Assembly: GCA_020056645.1 (NCBI GenBank)
Contig: JAGVHJ010000427.1
Coordinates: 1 to 13,524 of the forward strand
DNA: 13,524 nt
Direction of reading: 5' to 3'
DNA from: Desulfobacterales bacterium
GTDB taxonomy: Bacteria > Desulfobacterota > Desulfobacteria > Desulfobacterales > JAHIVH01
Part shown: positions 7,611-13,524 of the stretch, one piece after another
Position numbering within the stretch: position 1 is the first letter of the stretch
Layout of the letters: each line of letters opens with the position of its first letter
Notes under the pieces: generated by a model
Told to the model about the DNA's origin: nothing
Database searches by the model: none
The model's input: the letters and a program-made list of their open reading frames with translations, nothing else
Program-made: the position numbers and the translations under genes

Positions 7611-7724
7611 TGATGATTCTCCTTTTTGTTAAAAAAAATGATATTCATTCCTATATGATAATGATGGAAACCAAAGCGCCCGCCCCGGCCGCCATCATGA
7701 TAACTGAAACAAAAACCCCTTCCC

Positions 7725-8495
7725 CTACTTGCCTTGAAAGAGGGGGGTTCTTTTCTGCATGAATGCGGTGAAGCCTTCAATGGCGTCTTCCGAATTCATC
7801 ACCCTCCGGGTTCCTTCCAACTCCACCCGCAAGCCCTCGTCAATGCCCTTCTCATCTCCTGCGAGCATGGCTTTCAGAACGCATTTCACCGCGATGGGAG
7901 GCCTCGTGGCAAGGATATTGGCCATCTCCATCACATCGTTCATGAGGTTTTCAGGCGTGGAGAGCTTGTCGACCAGCCCAATCTCCAAGGCCTCGACCGC
8001 ATTCAGTTTCTTGCTGAAAAGGATCATATCCATGGCCTTCTTTTTTCCCAAAACTGTCATCATCCGCTGAGTGCCGCCCCATCCGGGAATAATTCCCAGA
8101 TTCAGCTCCGTAAGGCCGATTCTCGCTTTCTCCGTGTTGACCATGACCCGAAAATGGCAGGCAAGGGCCAGCTCACAGCCTCCGCCCAGGGCGAAGCCAT
8201 TGACCGCGGCGATGACAGGGATCGGAAGCCGGGATACCCGGGTCCAGGTCTCCTGGCCCAGAACACCGCACTTCTCCCCATTTGCAGCATCACTCACGTC
8301 AAATCCAGCGCAGAACCCCTTCTCGCCCTTTCCGGTGACAATGAGAACCCGGATGGTCTCATCCTTTTCAATATCATCCAAGGCCAGATTAAAATCGGTC
8401 AAGGTCGCCAGGTTAACGGCGTTGGCCGGAGGATGGTTCAGTGACAAAATAGCCACATGCTCTTTTATTTCAAGTGTGACATTCTCATAACCCAT
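7725..8495 (-). CDS. Enoyl-CoA hydratase/isomerase (crotonase) family protein
   Basis: A 256-residue crotonase-fold protein, close to the family norm. The CoA-binding oxyanion-hole segments are GFCAGFDV (residues 60-67) and NGFALGGGCELALACHFRV (99-117). Both catalytic glutamates of hydratases appear to be present: E108 in GGGCEL and E130 in LTELNLGIIPGWGGTQR. It should add water to 2-enoyl-CoA to give 3-hydroxyacyl-CoA. The start is ATG 8493-8495 with AGGAG eleven bases upstream. It lies 92 bases downstream of the dehydrogenase gene, beyond a hairpin that may attenuate transcription, and 114 bases upstream of the thiolase start. Family members include isomerases and decarboxylases; the two glutamates and the neighbours favour a true hydratase. 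Confidence 0.95.
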   Translation of the reverse strand: MGYENVTLEIKEHVAILSLNHPPANAVNLATLTDFNLALDDIEKDETIRVLIVTGKGEKGFCAGFDVSDAANGEKCGVLGQETWTRVSRLPIPVIAAVNGFALGGGCELALACHFRVMVNTEKARIGLTELNLGIIPGWGGTQRMMTVLGKKKAMDMILFSKKLNAVEALEIGLVDKLSTPENLMNDVMEMANILATRPPIAVKCVLKAMLAGDEKGIDEGLRVELEGTRRVMNSEDAIEGFTAFMQKRTPLFQGK

Positions 8496-8512
8496 TTCTA
8501 TGAAATCTCCTG

Positions 8513-8545
8513 AAAAAATGGGGCTCCCTGAAAAAACCGGGAGCC
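8513..8545 (-). terminator. Intra-operon terminator/attenuator hairpin between dehydrogenase and hydratase
   Basis: GGCTCCC (8522-8528) pairs with GGGAGCC (8539-8545), a perfect 7-bp GC-rich stem with a 10-base loop. On the minus strand it is followed after three bases by six T residues (8513-8518), directly before the hydratase ribosome site. It looks like a rho-independent terminator inside the operon, which would lower expression of the two downstream genes. Confidence 0.62.
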
Positions 8546-8587
8546 GTTATTAATCGATATTCTCAAAACAGCCGCCAACAAAAGGGG

Positions 8588-9307
8588 CTATTTATTGAAA
8601 TTCTTGAACGACCCATCGACGATCTCCGGTTCGGGCCTTAAAATGGCCAAATGGTATCTTTCGCTGACCTTATTCAGAATATCGGCGAGCATCTTGGGGT
8701 CCTGACCCGCGCACAATCCAAAGGGTCCCATGAAAGCGTTCATGCCGTAGACCAGTGAATTATCGATATCGGTGGTCGAGGTGGAGACCTTCTCCTTGTA
8801 AACCTTGACAGCCTCATTGAGCTGGACGGCCAGAAGCTCCATGGGGGTAATGACAGTGCTCATTTTGGATACATCAATGGCCGCTTTTCCAGATGACCAA
8901 TCATAGATCCCTTTTCCGGTTTTCATGCCAAGCTCTTTATTCTTCATCTTTTCAGAAAGGAATTTTCCCGGCGTATAATCTTTAGAGAGGGTCTTGGCAT
9001 AGTAGTCAAGGGTATGACAAAAGACATCGAGGCCCACATAATCGGCCAGTTCAAAGGGACCCATGGGCATGCCGGTGGCCTTTAATCCCGCGTCGATTTC
9101 GCAGGGTTTTTCAATTCCCTCGTCCAAAACCGCGCTGAAAAGGGCCTGGTTGGGGGCGTTGATCCGGTTGACGATAAAACCCGGAGAATCTTTCAAAACC
9201 TTGATGGGTTTCTTTCCGATTTTTTCGGTCACGGCCACAAGAAGATCGGCGGTCTCATCGGTGGTCTTGTTTCCATAGATCACCTCCACAAGCCTCATGC
9301 GGTTCAC
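8588..9307 (-). CDS. 3-hydroxyacyl-CoA dehydrogenase, C-terminal part of frameshifted gene
   Basis: 239 codons that continue the dehydrogenase begun at 9753 in the other frame. The apparent GTG start (9305-9307) is really the valine codon of the conserved HFFNPV segment. The fragment opens with NRMRLVEVIYG, then DSPGFIVNRINAPNQALF, the start of the 3HCDH C-terminal domain, then GMPMGPFELADYVGLDV and KTGKGIYDW, all typical of the family. A further stretch (about 125-239, including NSLVYGMNAFMGPFGLCAG) looks like a second copy of the helical C-terminal domain, so the intact protein would be about 388 residues, longer than the 280-residue Hbd type. Alone, this fragment lacks the NAD-binding domain and the catalytic histidine and should be inactive. 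No Shine-Dalgarno precedes it. It could be expressed only with frameshifting, or the break is a sequence error. Confidence 0.85.
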   Translation of the reverse strand: MNRMRLVEVIYGNKTTDETADLLVAVTEKIGKKPIKVLKDSPGFIVNRINAPNQALFSAVLDEGIEKPCEIDAGLKATGMPMGPFELADYVGLDVFCHTLDYYAKTLSKDYTPGKFLSEKMKNKELGMKTGKGIYDWSSGKAAIDVSKMSTVITPMELLAVQLNEAVKVYKEKVSTSTTDIDNSLVYGMNAFMGPFGLCAGQDPKMLADILNKVSERYHLAILRPEPEIVDGSFKNFNK

Positions 9308-9753
9308 CGGATTGAAAAATGCATGCCCACAAACCGTTCGGGATGATCCACCACCGAACCGATCTCGGAGATGCTCATGGTGGAGGTATTGGTGGCCAAA
9401 ATGGCGTCTTTAGGAGCAAACGAGGAGACCTCCTTGAAAACGGACTTCTTCAGGTCAAGAATCTCGGGAACCGCCTCGATGACGATTTGGGCGTCCGCCA
9501 CCGCTTCCTTCGTGTCAAGGGTCGTTGTGAGAAGATTTTTAGTGATGTTGTCCATCAGGTCCTGGGTGATCTTCCCCTTTCCCACCAGGAACACAAGGCT
9601 TTCCTTGACCTTGGCCACGGCATTATCAAGGAACTCCTGTTTGATATCCTTGATGATGACCTTGAGTCCGGCCATGGCGCATACCTGGGCGATCCCATGA
9701 CCCATCGCGCCCGATCCGATAATCGCAATCTTCTTTACCTCTTCCAGTTTCAT
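9304..9753 (-). CDS. 3-hydroxyacyl-CoA dehydrogenase, N-terminal NAD-binding part of frameshifted gene
   Basis: 149 residues forming the Rossmann NAD-binding domain of a 3-hydroxyacyl-CoA dehydrogenase, which oxidises 3-hydroxyacyl-CoA to 3-ketoacyl-CoA. IAIIGSGAMGHGIAQ (residues 9-23) is the GxGxxG motif, VIEAVPE lies near 91-97 and ATNTSTMSISEI near 120. The protein reads RFVGMHF and then stops after SIR, where the family continues FNPVNRM; H145 is the catalytic histidine, so the break falls one residue after it. The start is ATG 9751-9753 with GGAGG (9759-9763) five bases upstream; a TTG at 9765 overlaps that site and is unlikely. It is the first gene of the beta-oxidation operon. The first 146 residues plus F, N, P and the downstream frame would make one normal enzyme. 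Confidence 0.88.
   Translation of the reverse strand: MKLEEVKKIAIIGSGAMGHGIAQVCAMAGLKVIIKDIKQEFLDNAVAKVKESLVFLVGKGKITQDLMDNITKNLLTTTLDTKEAVADAQIVIEAVPEILDLKKSVFKEVSSFAPKDAILATNTSTMSISEIGSVVDHPERFVGMHFSIR
9315..9319 (-). other. One-base frameshift site (T5 run) in the dehydrogenase gene
   Basis: On the minus strand the sequence reads CAT, five-T run overlapping, then CAATCCGGTG. One more T in the run would restore MHFFNPVNRM exactly and join the two frames. A deletion in a homopolymer, real or introduced by sequencing, is the simplest cause. A -1 slip of the tRNA reading TTT would also restore the frame, but no classic X XXY YYZ heptamer is present. Confidence 0.85.
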
Positions 9754-9882
9754 AATCTCCTCCAAAATCTTTATAATTTCAGTCTATAATCTTAATGGCT
9801 TCAGACGATGACCGATGCCATTTGGAAACTCAAAGCCACATTGAATTCCCGGTAAAAGTGAATATTGACTCAAACCTCTGTT

Positions 9883-9900
9883 CATCCATTCGAATGGATG
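9883..9900. promoter_or_regulatory. Perfect 18-bp palindrome, candidate repressor operator of the beta-oxidation operon
   Basis: CATCCATTCGAATGGATG is a perfect 18-bp palindrome without a loop, located 130-147 bases upstream of the dehydrogenase start codon and downstream of a possible promoter. Its size and symmetry suit a dimeric TetR-type repressor. The half-site CCATTCGA recurs once over the -35 box of the tetR gene at the left of the window. Confidence 0.5.
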
Positions 9901-9928
9901 GAAAGGTATTGATTTTAATAAAAAGCTA

Positions 9929-9957
9929 CATCTAACCTAAATTTTCCTCTTTTTCAA
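9929..9957 (-). promoter_or_regulatory. Possible promoter of the beta-oxidation operon
   Basis: TTGAAA (9952-9957) and TAGATG (9929-9934) are separated by 17 bases on the minus strand. The -35 match is good (four of six positions, with TTGA intact) and the -10 match poor. It lies 29 bases upstream of the palindrome at 9883-9900. The 230-base region is AT-rich and other promoters are possible. Confidence 0.25.
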
Positions 9958-9984
9958 TAAATTTTCTTACAACTGTAAAAAAAA

Positions 9985-12021
9985 TTACCCACGGCCGTTA
10001 TTCGTCTCATCGGGTTTGGCTTCAAGAATCTCAACGATCGTACCAGGGTCCATATAGGGCGTCACTTCACCCAAAAACGCCTCCAGGGGAAAATCGGTTT
10101 TGGACAATTTCTCAAGGAGGAACGCCACCCGCTTCCTGTCCATCTCCTGGATGACCTCCGCAGCCAGCCGGTAACTTTTCAGTTTGTCGCTTTCGGTCAT
10201 CAGATCGATCAGATACGCATCGGAAAAGCCGGCGATCACCCTGGATAGGAGCTGCCGGTTCTTCATGTGACCCGCCACCTTGATATTGTCGGTGTAAGAG
10301 AGCCGGGTCGCAAGGGTCTTCACCTTGACGGGCGACAAATGATCGGCCAACAGCGCCAGGAGCTGATGCTCATTTTTCGTTGAAAAATCGTTCATCAGCG
10401 AGATCAGCGTCTGATCGGAACTCGCCTCGATGATTTGCGCGTATTTTCCGGGCTCCATATAGGCGATGGACTCTTTTAAAAAGATATTGAGGGGAAAGGA
10501 GGTTTTGGACAATTTATCGAGCAGGGCGACCACCCGTTTTTTGTCCATTTCCTGAGTCACTTCCGCCGCCAGCCGGTAACTTTTCAATCGGAAGCTTTCA
10601 GCCATCAACCCCAGGAGGTACTCATCGGAAAATCCGGCGATGACTCCCGATATCAACGCTCTGTTTTTCATATGGCCCGCCACCTTGATATTGTCGGTGA
10701 AAGAGAGTTGGGTCGCAAGGGTCTTCACCTTGACGGGCGACAGGTTATCGGCCAGGAGCGCCAAGAGCGCATGCTCATTTTTTGATGAAAAACCGCGCAT
10801 GAGCGTGATCAATGTCTGATCGGAACTCGCCTCGATGATTTGCGCATATTTTACAGGCTCCATATAGGCGATGGACTCTTTCAGAAATGTATTCAAAGAA
10901 AAGCTGGTTTTGGACAATTTTTCAAGCAGAGAGACCACCCGTCCACGATCCATTTCCTGTATCACTTCCGCGGCCATCCGGTAACTTTTTAATTTTGCGC
11001 TTTCATCCATCAGGCCCAGGAGGTACTCGTCGGAAAATCCGGCGATCACCCGGGATATCAGCCGCCGGTTTTTCATATGGCCGGCGACCTTGATGTTATC
11101 GGATAGAGAGAGTTTGGTTGCGAGGGTTCTTAATTTATCGGGTGATAGGTAGTCGGCCAGGGTGGCTAAAAGCGCATGCTCGTTTTTCGATATAAAGCTC
11201 TGAAGCAGCGTGATCAGGGTTTGATCGGAGCTCGCCTCGATGATTCCCGCGCACCGTTCCGGCTTTATAAACGGTATCACCTCCTTGAGAAACGCATCCA
11301 TGCCGAAATCGATCCGGGAAAGGATCGATAAGATAGAGACCAGCCGCTTAATATCCATTTCCTGGATAACATCCCCCACCAGCTGATAACTGTTTAATTG
11401 TGAACTCACCTTCATCAGTTCTGTCAGGTATTCATCCGAAAAGTTCACGATCACCTTGCCGATCAACCCCCTGTCCCGCATATGATCGGCGACCCGGATA
11501 TTTTCAGATGCAGTCAATTTTTGAGCGAGTGTTCTCAATTTTTCGGGGGAAAGGTGGTCCGCCAATCCGGCCAGCACCTTATATTCCTCTTTTTCCATTA
11601 ATCGTCTGGAAACATCAATTAGAAGGTCATCCGGACACTGTTCGATGATACGGGAGGCCTTTTCTGGATTGAGGTGTTTCGTCACTTCCGTAAGGAAGGC
11701 CCGGTCAAGCTTTTTGGTTATTTCAACGGCTCTTTCAACAGGGAGTTTTTCCGACAACCGGGCCACTTTGACAGGCCCCAACACAACCGCAACCTTTGCG
11801 GATACCGCGGCAGGAACTACTTTTGCGCCGGTAGAGTATATGGACCCTCCCCCGCCCTCCTTTTTATCAGACTCTTTTGCATGAGCCGTGGCTCTTACGG
11901 AAGACATATATAATACGACCATCAATGAAATATTTAAAACCCATATCATCCTTGATAAGATATTAATTGCAAACCGATCAATCTTTAAATGATCTTTTTG
12001 ATGCATGGAAAATAACCGCAT
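9985..12021 (-). CDS. Exported tandem-repeat (alpha-solenoid-like) protein of unknown function
   Basis: A 678-residue protein I cannot assign to a named family. Residues 1-50 hold a long polar N-terminus, a hydrophobic segment (about MIWVLNISLMVVLYMSSV) and an AxA-type site at ATAHA before KES, so export to the periplasm or membrane anchoring is likely. A gly-rich linker DKKEGGGGS follows. Residues 109-648 are four tandem units of exactly 135 residues, then 30 residues of a partial fifth. Each unit contains about four amphipathic helix pairs with a shared pattern (YMEPVK..QIIEA, LADNLSPVKVKTLA, IAGFSDEYLLGLM, VIQEMDRKRVV.LL), somewhat like the helical N domain of MgtE transporters. Start: ATG 12019-12021 with AAGGGG eight bases upstream; a GTG at 12117 gives 710 residues but lies inside a hairpin and has no ribosome site. 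It is probably monocistronic. A binding or scaffold role is inferred from architecture only. Confidence 0.85.
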   Translation of the reverse strand: MRLFSMHQKDHLKIDRFAINILSRMIWVLNISLMVVLYMSSVRATAHAKESDKKEGGGGSIYSTGAKVVPAAVSAKVAVVLGPVKVARLSEKLPVERAVEITKKLDRAFLTEVTKHLNPEKASRIIEQCPDDLLIDVSRRLMEKEEYKVLAGLADHLSPEKLRTLAQKLTASENIRVADHMRDRGLIGKVIVNFSDEYLTELMKVSSQLNSYQLVGDVIQEMDIKRLVSILSILSRIDFGMDAFLKEVIPFIKPERCAGIIEASSDQTLITLLQSFISKNEHALLATLADYLSPDKLRTLATKLSLSDNIKVAGHMKNRRLISRVIAGFSDEYLLGLMDESAKLKSYRMAAEVIQEMDRGRVVSLLEKLSKTSFSLNTFLKESIAYMEPVKYAQIIEASSDQTLITLMRGFSSKNEHALLALLADNLSPVKVKTLATQLSFTDNIKVAGHMKNRALISGVIAGFSDEYLLGLMAESFRLKSYRLAAEVTQEMDKKRVVALLDKLSKTSFPLNIFLKESIAYMEPGKYAQIIEASSDQTLISLMNDFSTKNEHQLLALLADHLSPVKVKTLATRLSYTDNIKVAGHMKNRQLLSRVIAGFSDAYLIDLMTESDKLKSYRLAAEVIQEMDRKRVAFLLEKLSKTDFPLEAFLGEVTPYMDPGTIVEILEAKPDETNNGRG
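10078..11697 (-). repeat. Four in-frame tandem 405-bp coding repeats
   Basis: Four consecutive units of exactly 405 bp: 11293-11697, 10888-11292, 10483-10887 and 10078-10482, in transcription order. By eye, units 2, 3 and 4 share about three quarters or more of their residues, while unit 1 is clearly more diverged. A 90-bp remnant of a fifth unit ends the gene. Near-identical blocks recur in each unit, for example IIEASSDQTLI, KNEHALLA, DNIKVAGHMKNR and KLKSYR. The equal lengths point to recent duplication by unequal crossing-over. Confidence 0.95.
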
Positions 12022-12103
12022 TATCGTTTCCCCTTGGTTTCCGAGAGCTGATTTTAAATAAAATAAAAGCCTCTTAGATGCTATCTCCGAAGCATCCTGA
12101 GAA

Positions 12104-12128
12104 AAGGGCGCTGGCACAGGACGCCCTT
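12104..12128 (-). terminator. Second, weaker terminator-like hairpin
   Basis: AAGGGCG (12104-12110) pairs with CGCCCTT (12122-12128), 7 bp with an 11-base loop; on the minus strand the stem runs into TTTTC. It may back up the terminator at 12186-12207. It spans the GTG of the longer reading of the repeat protein, which argues against that start. Confidence 0.35.
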
Positions 12129-12185
12129 CGTCCCAGACCGCAACGGAGACGGCATCTGAAAAGGCTTGCCTGAAAAGATTTCACG

Positions 12186-12207
12186 AAAAGATCATGGCTC
12201 CATGATC
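12186..12207 (-). terminator. Rho-independent terminator of the tandem SCP-2-like gene
   Basis: GATCATG (12190-12196) and CATGATC (12201-12207) form a 7-bp stem with loop GCTC, or 8 bp with a 2-base loop. On the minus strand four T residues (12186-12189) follow directly. It lies 25 bases after the SCP-2-like gene stop, so that gene and the repeat-protein gene are probably separate transcription units. Confidence 0.62.
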
Positions 12208-12232
12208 GTGGCTCGTTGGCGCGATGGGCCGA

Positions 12233-12832
12233 CTAGAACAGGAGCCCCTGTAGGGCAAGTCCGAGCCCTATATCCCCCTCAAGCTTGAGACGGCCTGACA
12301 TAAAAAGGTTAATGGGATTGATTGAGCCAGAGAGCATTTCCCTGAAATCTCCAATGCTAAGTTTAATTGTCACCTGGGTGGCTTCCGCCTTATTGATGCT
12401 CACGCTGAATTTACTGATGCTCTGATTGTCATTGGTCAACTCAATGTGGATCGTACCGTTGATCGCGTTGAGTTTTTCAGCCATGGATGACATCCGGCCC
12501 CGCTCATTTTCACCAAGCGAAAGCGACGTACCCAGGAACATGTAGGCGTTCTTCACCACGATCAACTCCTCAAGGTCTTTCATACCGGTCTTGAACCGGA
12601 TCATGGCGTTTTTAAGATCCCCGCATCCGGTTTGAAAATTTCTGCCGTCATTGATCACCACGTTATAGATCTCATCATCAATCTGAATGGCGAAGGTGAA
12701 ACTGGTTCCTTTATATATATCTGAAATCTCACTGGCAAGGGGGCTGTATTTGAGCACCTCCGCCGCAAGGGAAGGGACCAACTCGAAAATTTCTTTGATT
12801 GAAAAGTTCAAATGTATCTTTTGATCGGACAT
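12233..12832 (-). CDS. SCP-2 sterol-transfer family protein, apparently two SCP-2-like halves
   Basis: A 199-residue protein without signal peptide. The C-terminal half (about 115-199) reads as the SCP-2 lipid-binding fold: INGTIHIELTNDNQ, VTIKLSIGDFREMLSGSINP, and the family's closing signature NLFMSGRLKLEGDIGLGLAL. The first half (about 20-105) follows the same order of elements: GTSFTFAIQIDDEIYNVVIN, then NAMIRFKTGMKDLEELIV and KNAYMFLG, so an internal duplication is likely. SCP-2 proteins bind sterols, acyl-CoAs or other lipids in a hydrophobic tunnel and are often encoded near beta-oxidation genes. The start is ATG 12830-12832 with AAGGAG (12840-12845) seven bases upstream; an in-frame ATG/GTG-type start at 12874 lies before that site and is unlikely. 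It is followed by a terminator. Confidence 0.85.
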   Translation of the reverse strand: MSDQKIHLNFSIKEIFELVPSLAAEVLKYSPLASEISDIYKGTSFTFAIQIDDEIYNVVINDGRNFQTGCGDLKNAMIRFKTGMKDLEELIVVKNAYMFLGTSLSLGENERGRMSSMAEKLNAINGTIHIELTNDNQSISKFSVSINKAEATQVTIKLSIGDFREMLSGSINPINLFMSGRLKLEGDIGLGLALQGLLF

Positions 12833-12912
12833 CGCATCTCTCCTTTTTTTTATACCCTGGCCGCCTTGCCCCATCCACCCTTTGTAGAAAGCGCACAGCC
12901 GGATTGTTAAAG

Positions 12913-13056
12913 CTCGATGTTCAAGTTTTTGTTAATTTTTCCAACTCCGGCGTTGGAAAAAAATTTTGATACTCGAAATACCTCATTGTATTCCTGCGGT
13001 CACAATTTTTTTCCGCCTTGGATTTGAACAAATTTCCTAAAAACTTGAAGATCGAG
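12913..13056. repeat. About 144-bp nested inverted repeat, MITE-like
   Basis: Outer arms CTCGATGTTCAAGTTTTT (12913-12930) and its inverted copy at 13039-13056 match at 17 of 18 positions. Inner arms GGAAAAAAATT (12955-12965) and AATTTTTTTCC (13004-13014) match perfectly. A small hairpin CCAAC/GTTGG (12941-12956) lies inside the left arm. TAAA occurs at both flanks (12908-12911 and 13057-13060) and could be a target duplication. No reading frame is inside. It fills most of the 291-base gap between the two SCP-2-like genes. Confidence 0.6.
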
Positions 13057-13123
13057 TAAATCACTTCTACGGCTCGAACCTGACCTGACACCAGGGGTAA
13101 TACCGGACCTGAACACCTTGGCG

Positions 13124-13524
13124 TCAGACGGTTTTCGGAAGACCAGCCGGTTTCGCCTTTTTTTTTGGCCGGAACACACGATTCAATCGATTGATGGTTT
13201 CAAGAAACCAGGCCACCCGTGCGCCTTCCCCTTCCAGCGTCAGGACGCCATTGATGAGTGCGTTATAAAGCGCTTTGGGTTTTCCGAACAACAGATCCAT
13301 CATGGCCTTTCCACCGGAGGAATTGTCCCGCCACACCAGGCTGAACTCCTTTTGAACGGGTGTGGTTCCGGTGCGGAGCTTCCCGTTTTTACAGACAAAA
13401 TAGCGGGACACATTTCCTTCTTTGGAAGTCATGAGAAACGAAAAATCGGTCTGGGAAAGCCTTAGGCCGAACCTGCTGTTGATCAATCCAGCGAACCGCA
13501 GCAGGTGGCCAAAGCCAAACACTA
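13124..13524 (-). CDS. SCP-2-like lipid-carrier protein, 5' part cut by right window edge
   Basis: The frame is open to the window edge, so the true start probably lies beyond it; a GTG at 13520-13522 is only the first possible start codon in view. The visible 132 residues contain an SCP-2-like core: LSQTDFSFLMTSKEGNVSRY, FVCKNGKLRTG, KEFSLVWRDNSSGGKAMMDL and the closing signature KALYNALINGVLTLEGEGARVAW. A basic tail RPKKKAKP ends the protein. The N-terminal visible part, HLLRFAGLINSRF, looks like the helix that precedes this domain in single-domain SCP-2 proteins of proteobacteria. It probably binds a lipid or acyl-CoA. No clear terminator is visible downstream; the MITE-like element starts 67 bases after the stop. 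Confidence 0.75.
   Translation of the reverse strand, partial: VFGFGHLLRFAGLINSRFGLRLSQTDFSFLMTSKEGNVSRYFVCKNGKLRTGTTPVQKEFSLVWRDNSSGGKAMMDLLFGKPKALYNALINGVLTLEGEGARVAWFLETINRLNRVFRPKKKAKPAGLPKTV

Noticed and set aside
7637..7665. Fur-box-like sequence (GATAATGAT and nearby ATTCATT) upstream of the thiolase gene
   Set aside because: Only about 12 of 19 positions fit the Fur consensus and it lies inside an operon; not enough to call.
7651..7698. Minus-strand 15-residue hydrophobic micro-frame (MMAAGAGALVSIIII) between hydratase and thiolase genes
   Set aside because: No ribosome site at a suitable distance; probably chance in a GC-rich then AT-rich spacer.
7734..8444. Plus-strand 236-codon frame opposite the enoyl-CoA hydratase gene
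   Set aside because: Antisense shadow of a gene with both catalytic glutamates; composition is unlike a real protein.
9315..9319. Programmed -1 frameshifting or transcription slippage in the dehydrogenase gene
   Set aside because: No X XXY YYZ heptamer, and five T residues are short for slippage; an indel or sequence error is simpler. Kept only as an alternative.
10078..11697. Regular repeats considered as a CRISPR or non-coding satellite
   Set aside because: Units are 405 bp, contiguous without spacers and in frame throughout; they are protein-coding duplications.
13057..13123. Possible terminator after the partial SCP-2-like gene (CAGG/CCTG with inner GGTA/TACC)
   Set aside because: Stem is bulged and asymmetric and no T-tract follows on the minus strand.

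Overview
The window (13.5 kb, every gene on the minus strand, so transcription runs from high to low coordinates) looks like chromosomal DNA of an anaerobic, fatty-acid-degrading bacterium. The mix fits a Desulfobacterota (former Deltaproteobacteria) genome: CoA-dependent beta-oxidation genes, SCP-2-like lipid carriers, a TetR regulator and a B12-binding radical SAM protein. This placement rests on gene style only and is of moderate to low confidence. No rRNA, tRNA, CRISPR array, insertion sequence or phage gene was seen. No gene-free stretch exceeds 300 bases.

Reading with transcription from the right edge: (i) 12.2-13.5 kb holds two SCP-2-like lipid-carrier genes. One is cut by the window edge; the other appears to carry two SCP-2-like halves. 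Between them lies a roughly 144-bp inverted-repeat (MITE-like) element. (ii) 10.0-12.0 kb encodes a probably exported 678-residue protein built of four exact-length 135-residue units (405 bp each), with its own intergenic regions on both sides. (iii) 6.4-9.75 kb is a three-gene beta-oxidation operon in the order 3-hydroxyacyl-CoA dehydrogenase, enoyl-CoA hydratase, thiolase. A perfect 18-bp palindrome lies upstream, a hairpin sits after the first gene, and a strong 14-bp-stem terminator ends it. The dehydrogenase is split by a one-base frameshift just after its catalytic histidine. (iv) 0.6-6.35 kb is a compact module of six genes: small membrane protein, SGNH esterase, GT4 glycosyltransferase, SAM methyltransferase, B12-binding radical SAM enzyme and hexapeptide-repeat acetyltransferase. 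Its parts are overlapping or closely spaced. It probably builds and decorates a glycan or glycolipid. (v) At the left edge is the N-terminal part of a TetR-family regulator.

The beta-oxidation genes would perform the hydration, oxidation and thiolysis steps; no acyl-CoA dehydrogenase or ligase is in view. The TetR gene and the palindrome upstream of the operon share the 8-mer CCATTCGA near their promoters, which hints at a common regulator but proves nothing. The glycan module has both an acyl transferase and an esterase, so reversible acylation of the product is possible. The least explained gene is the exported repeat protein, whose tandem 135-residue architecture I could not assign to a named family.
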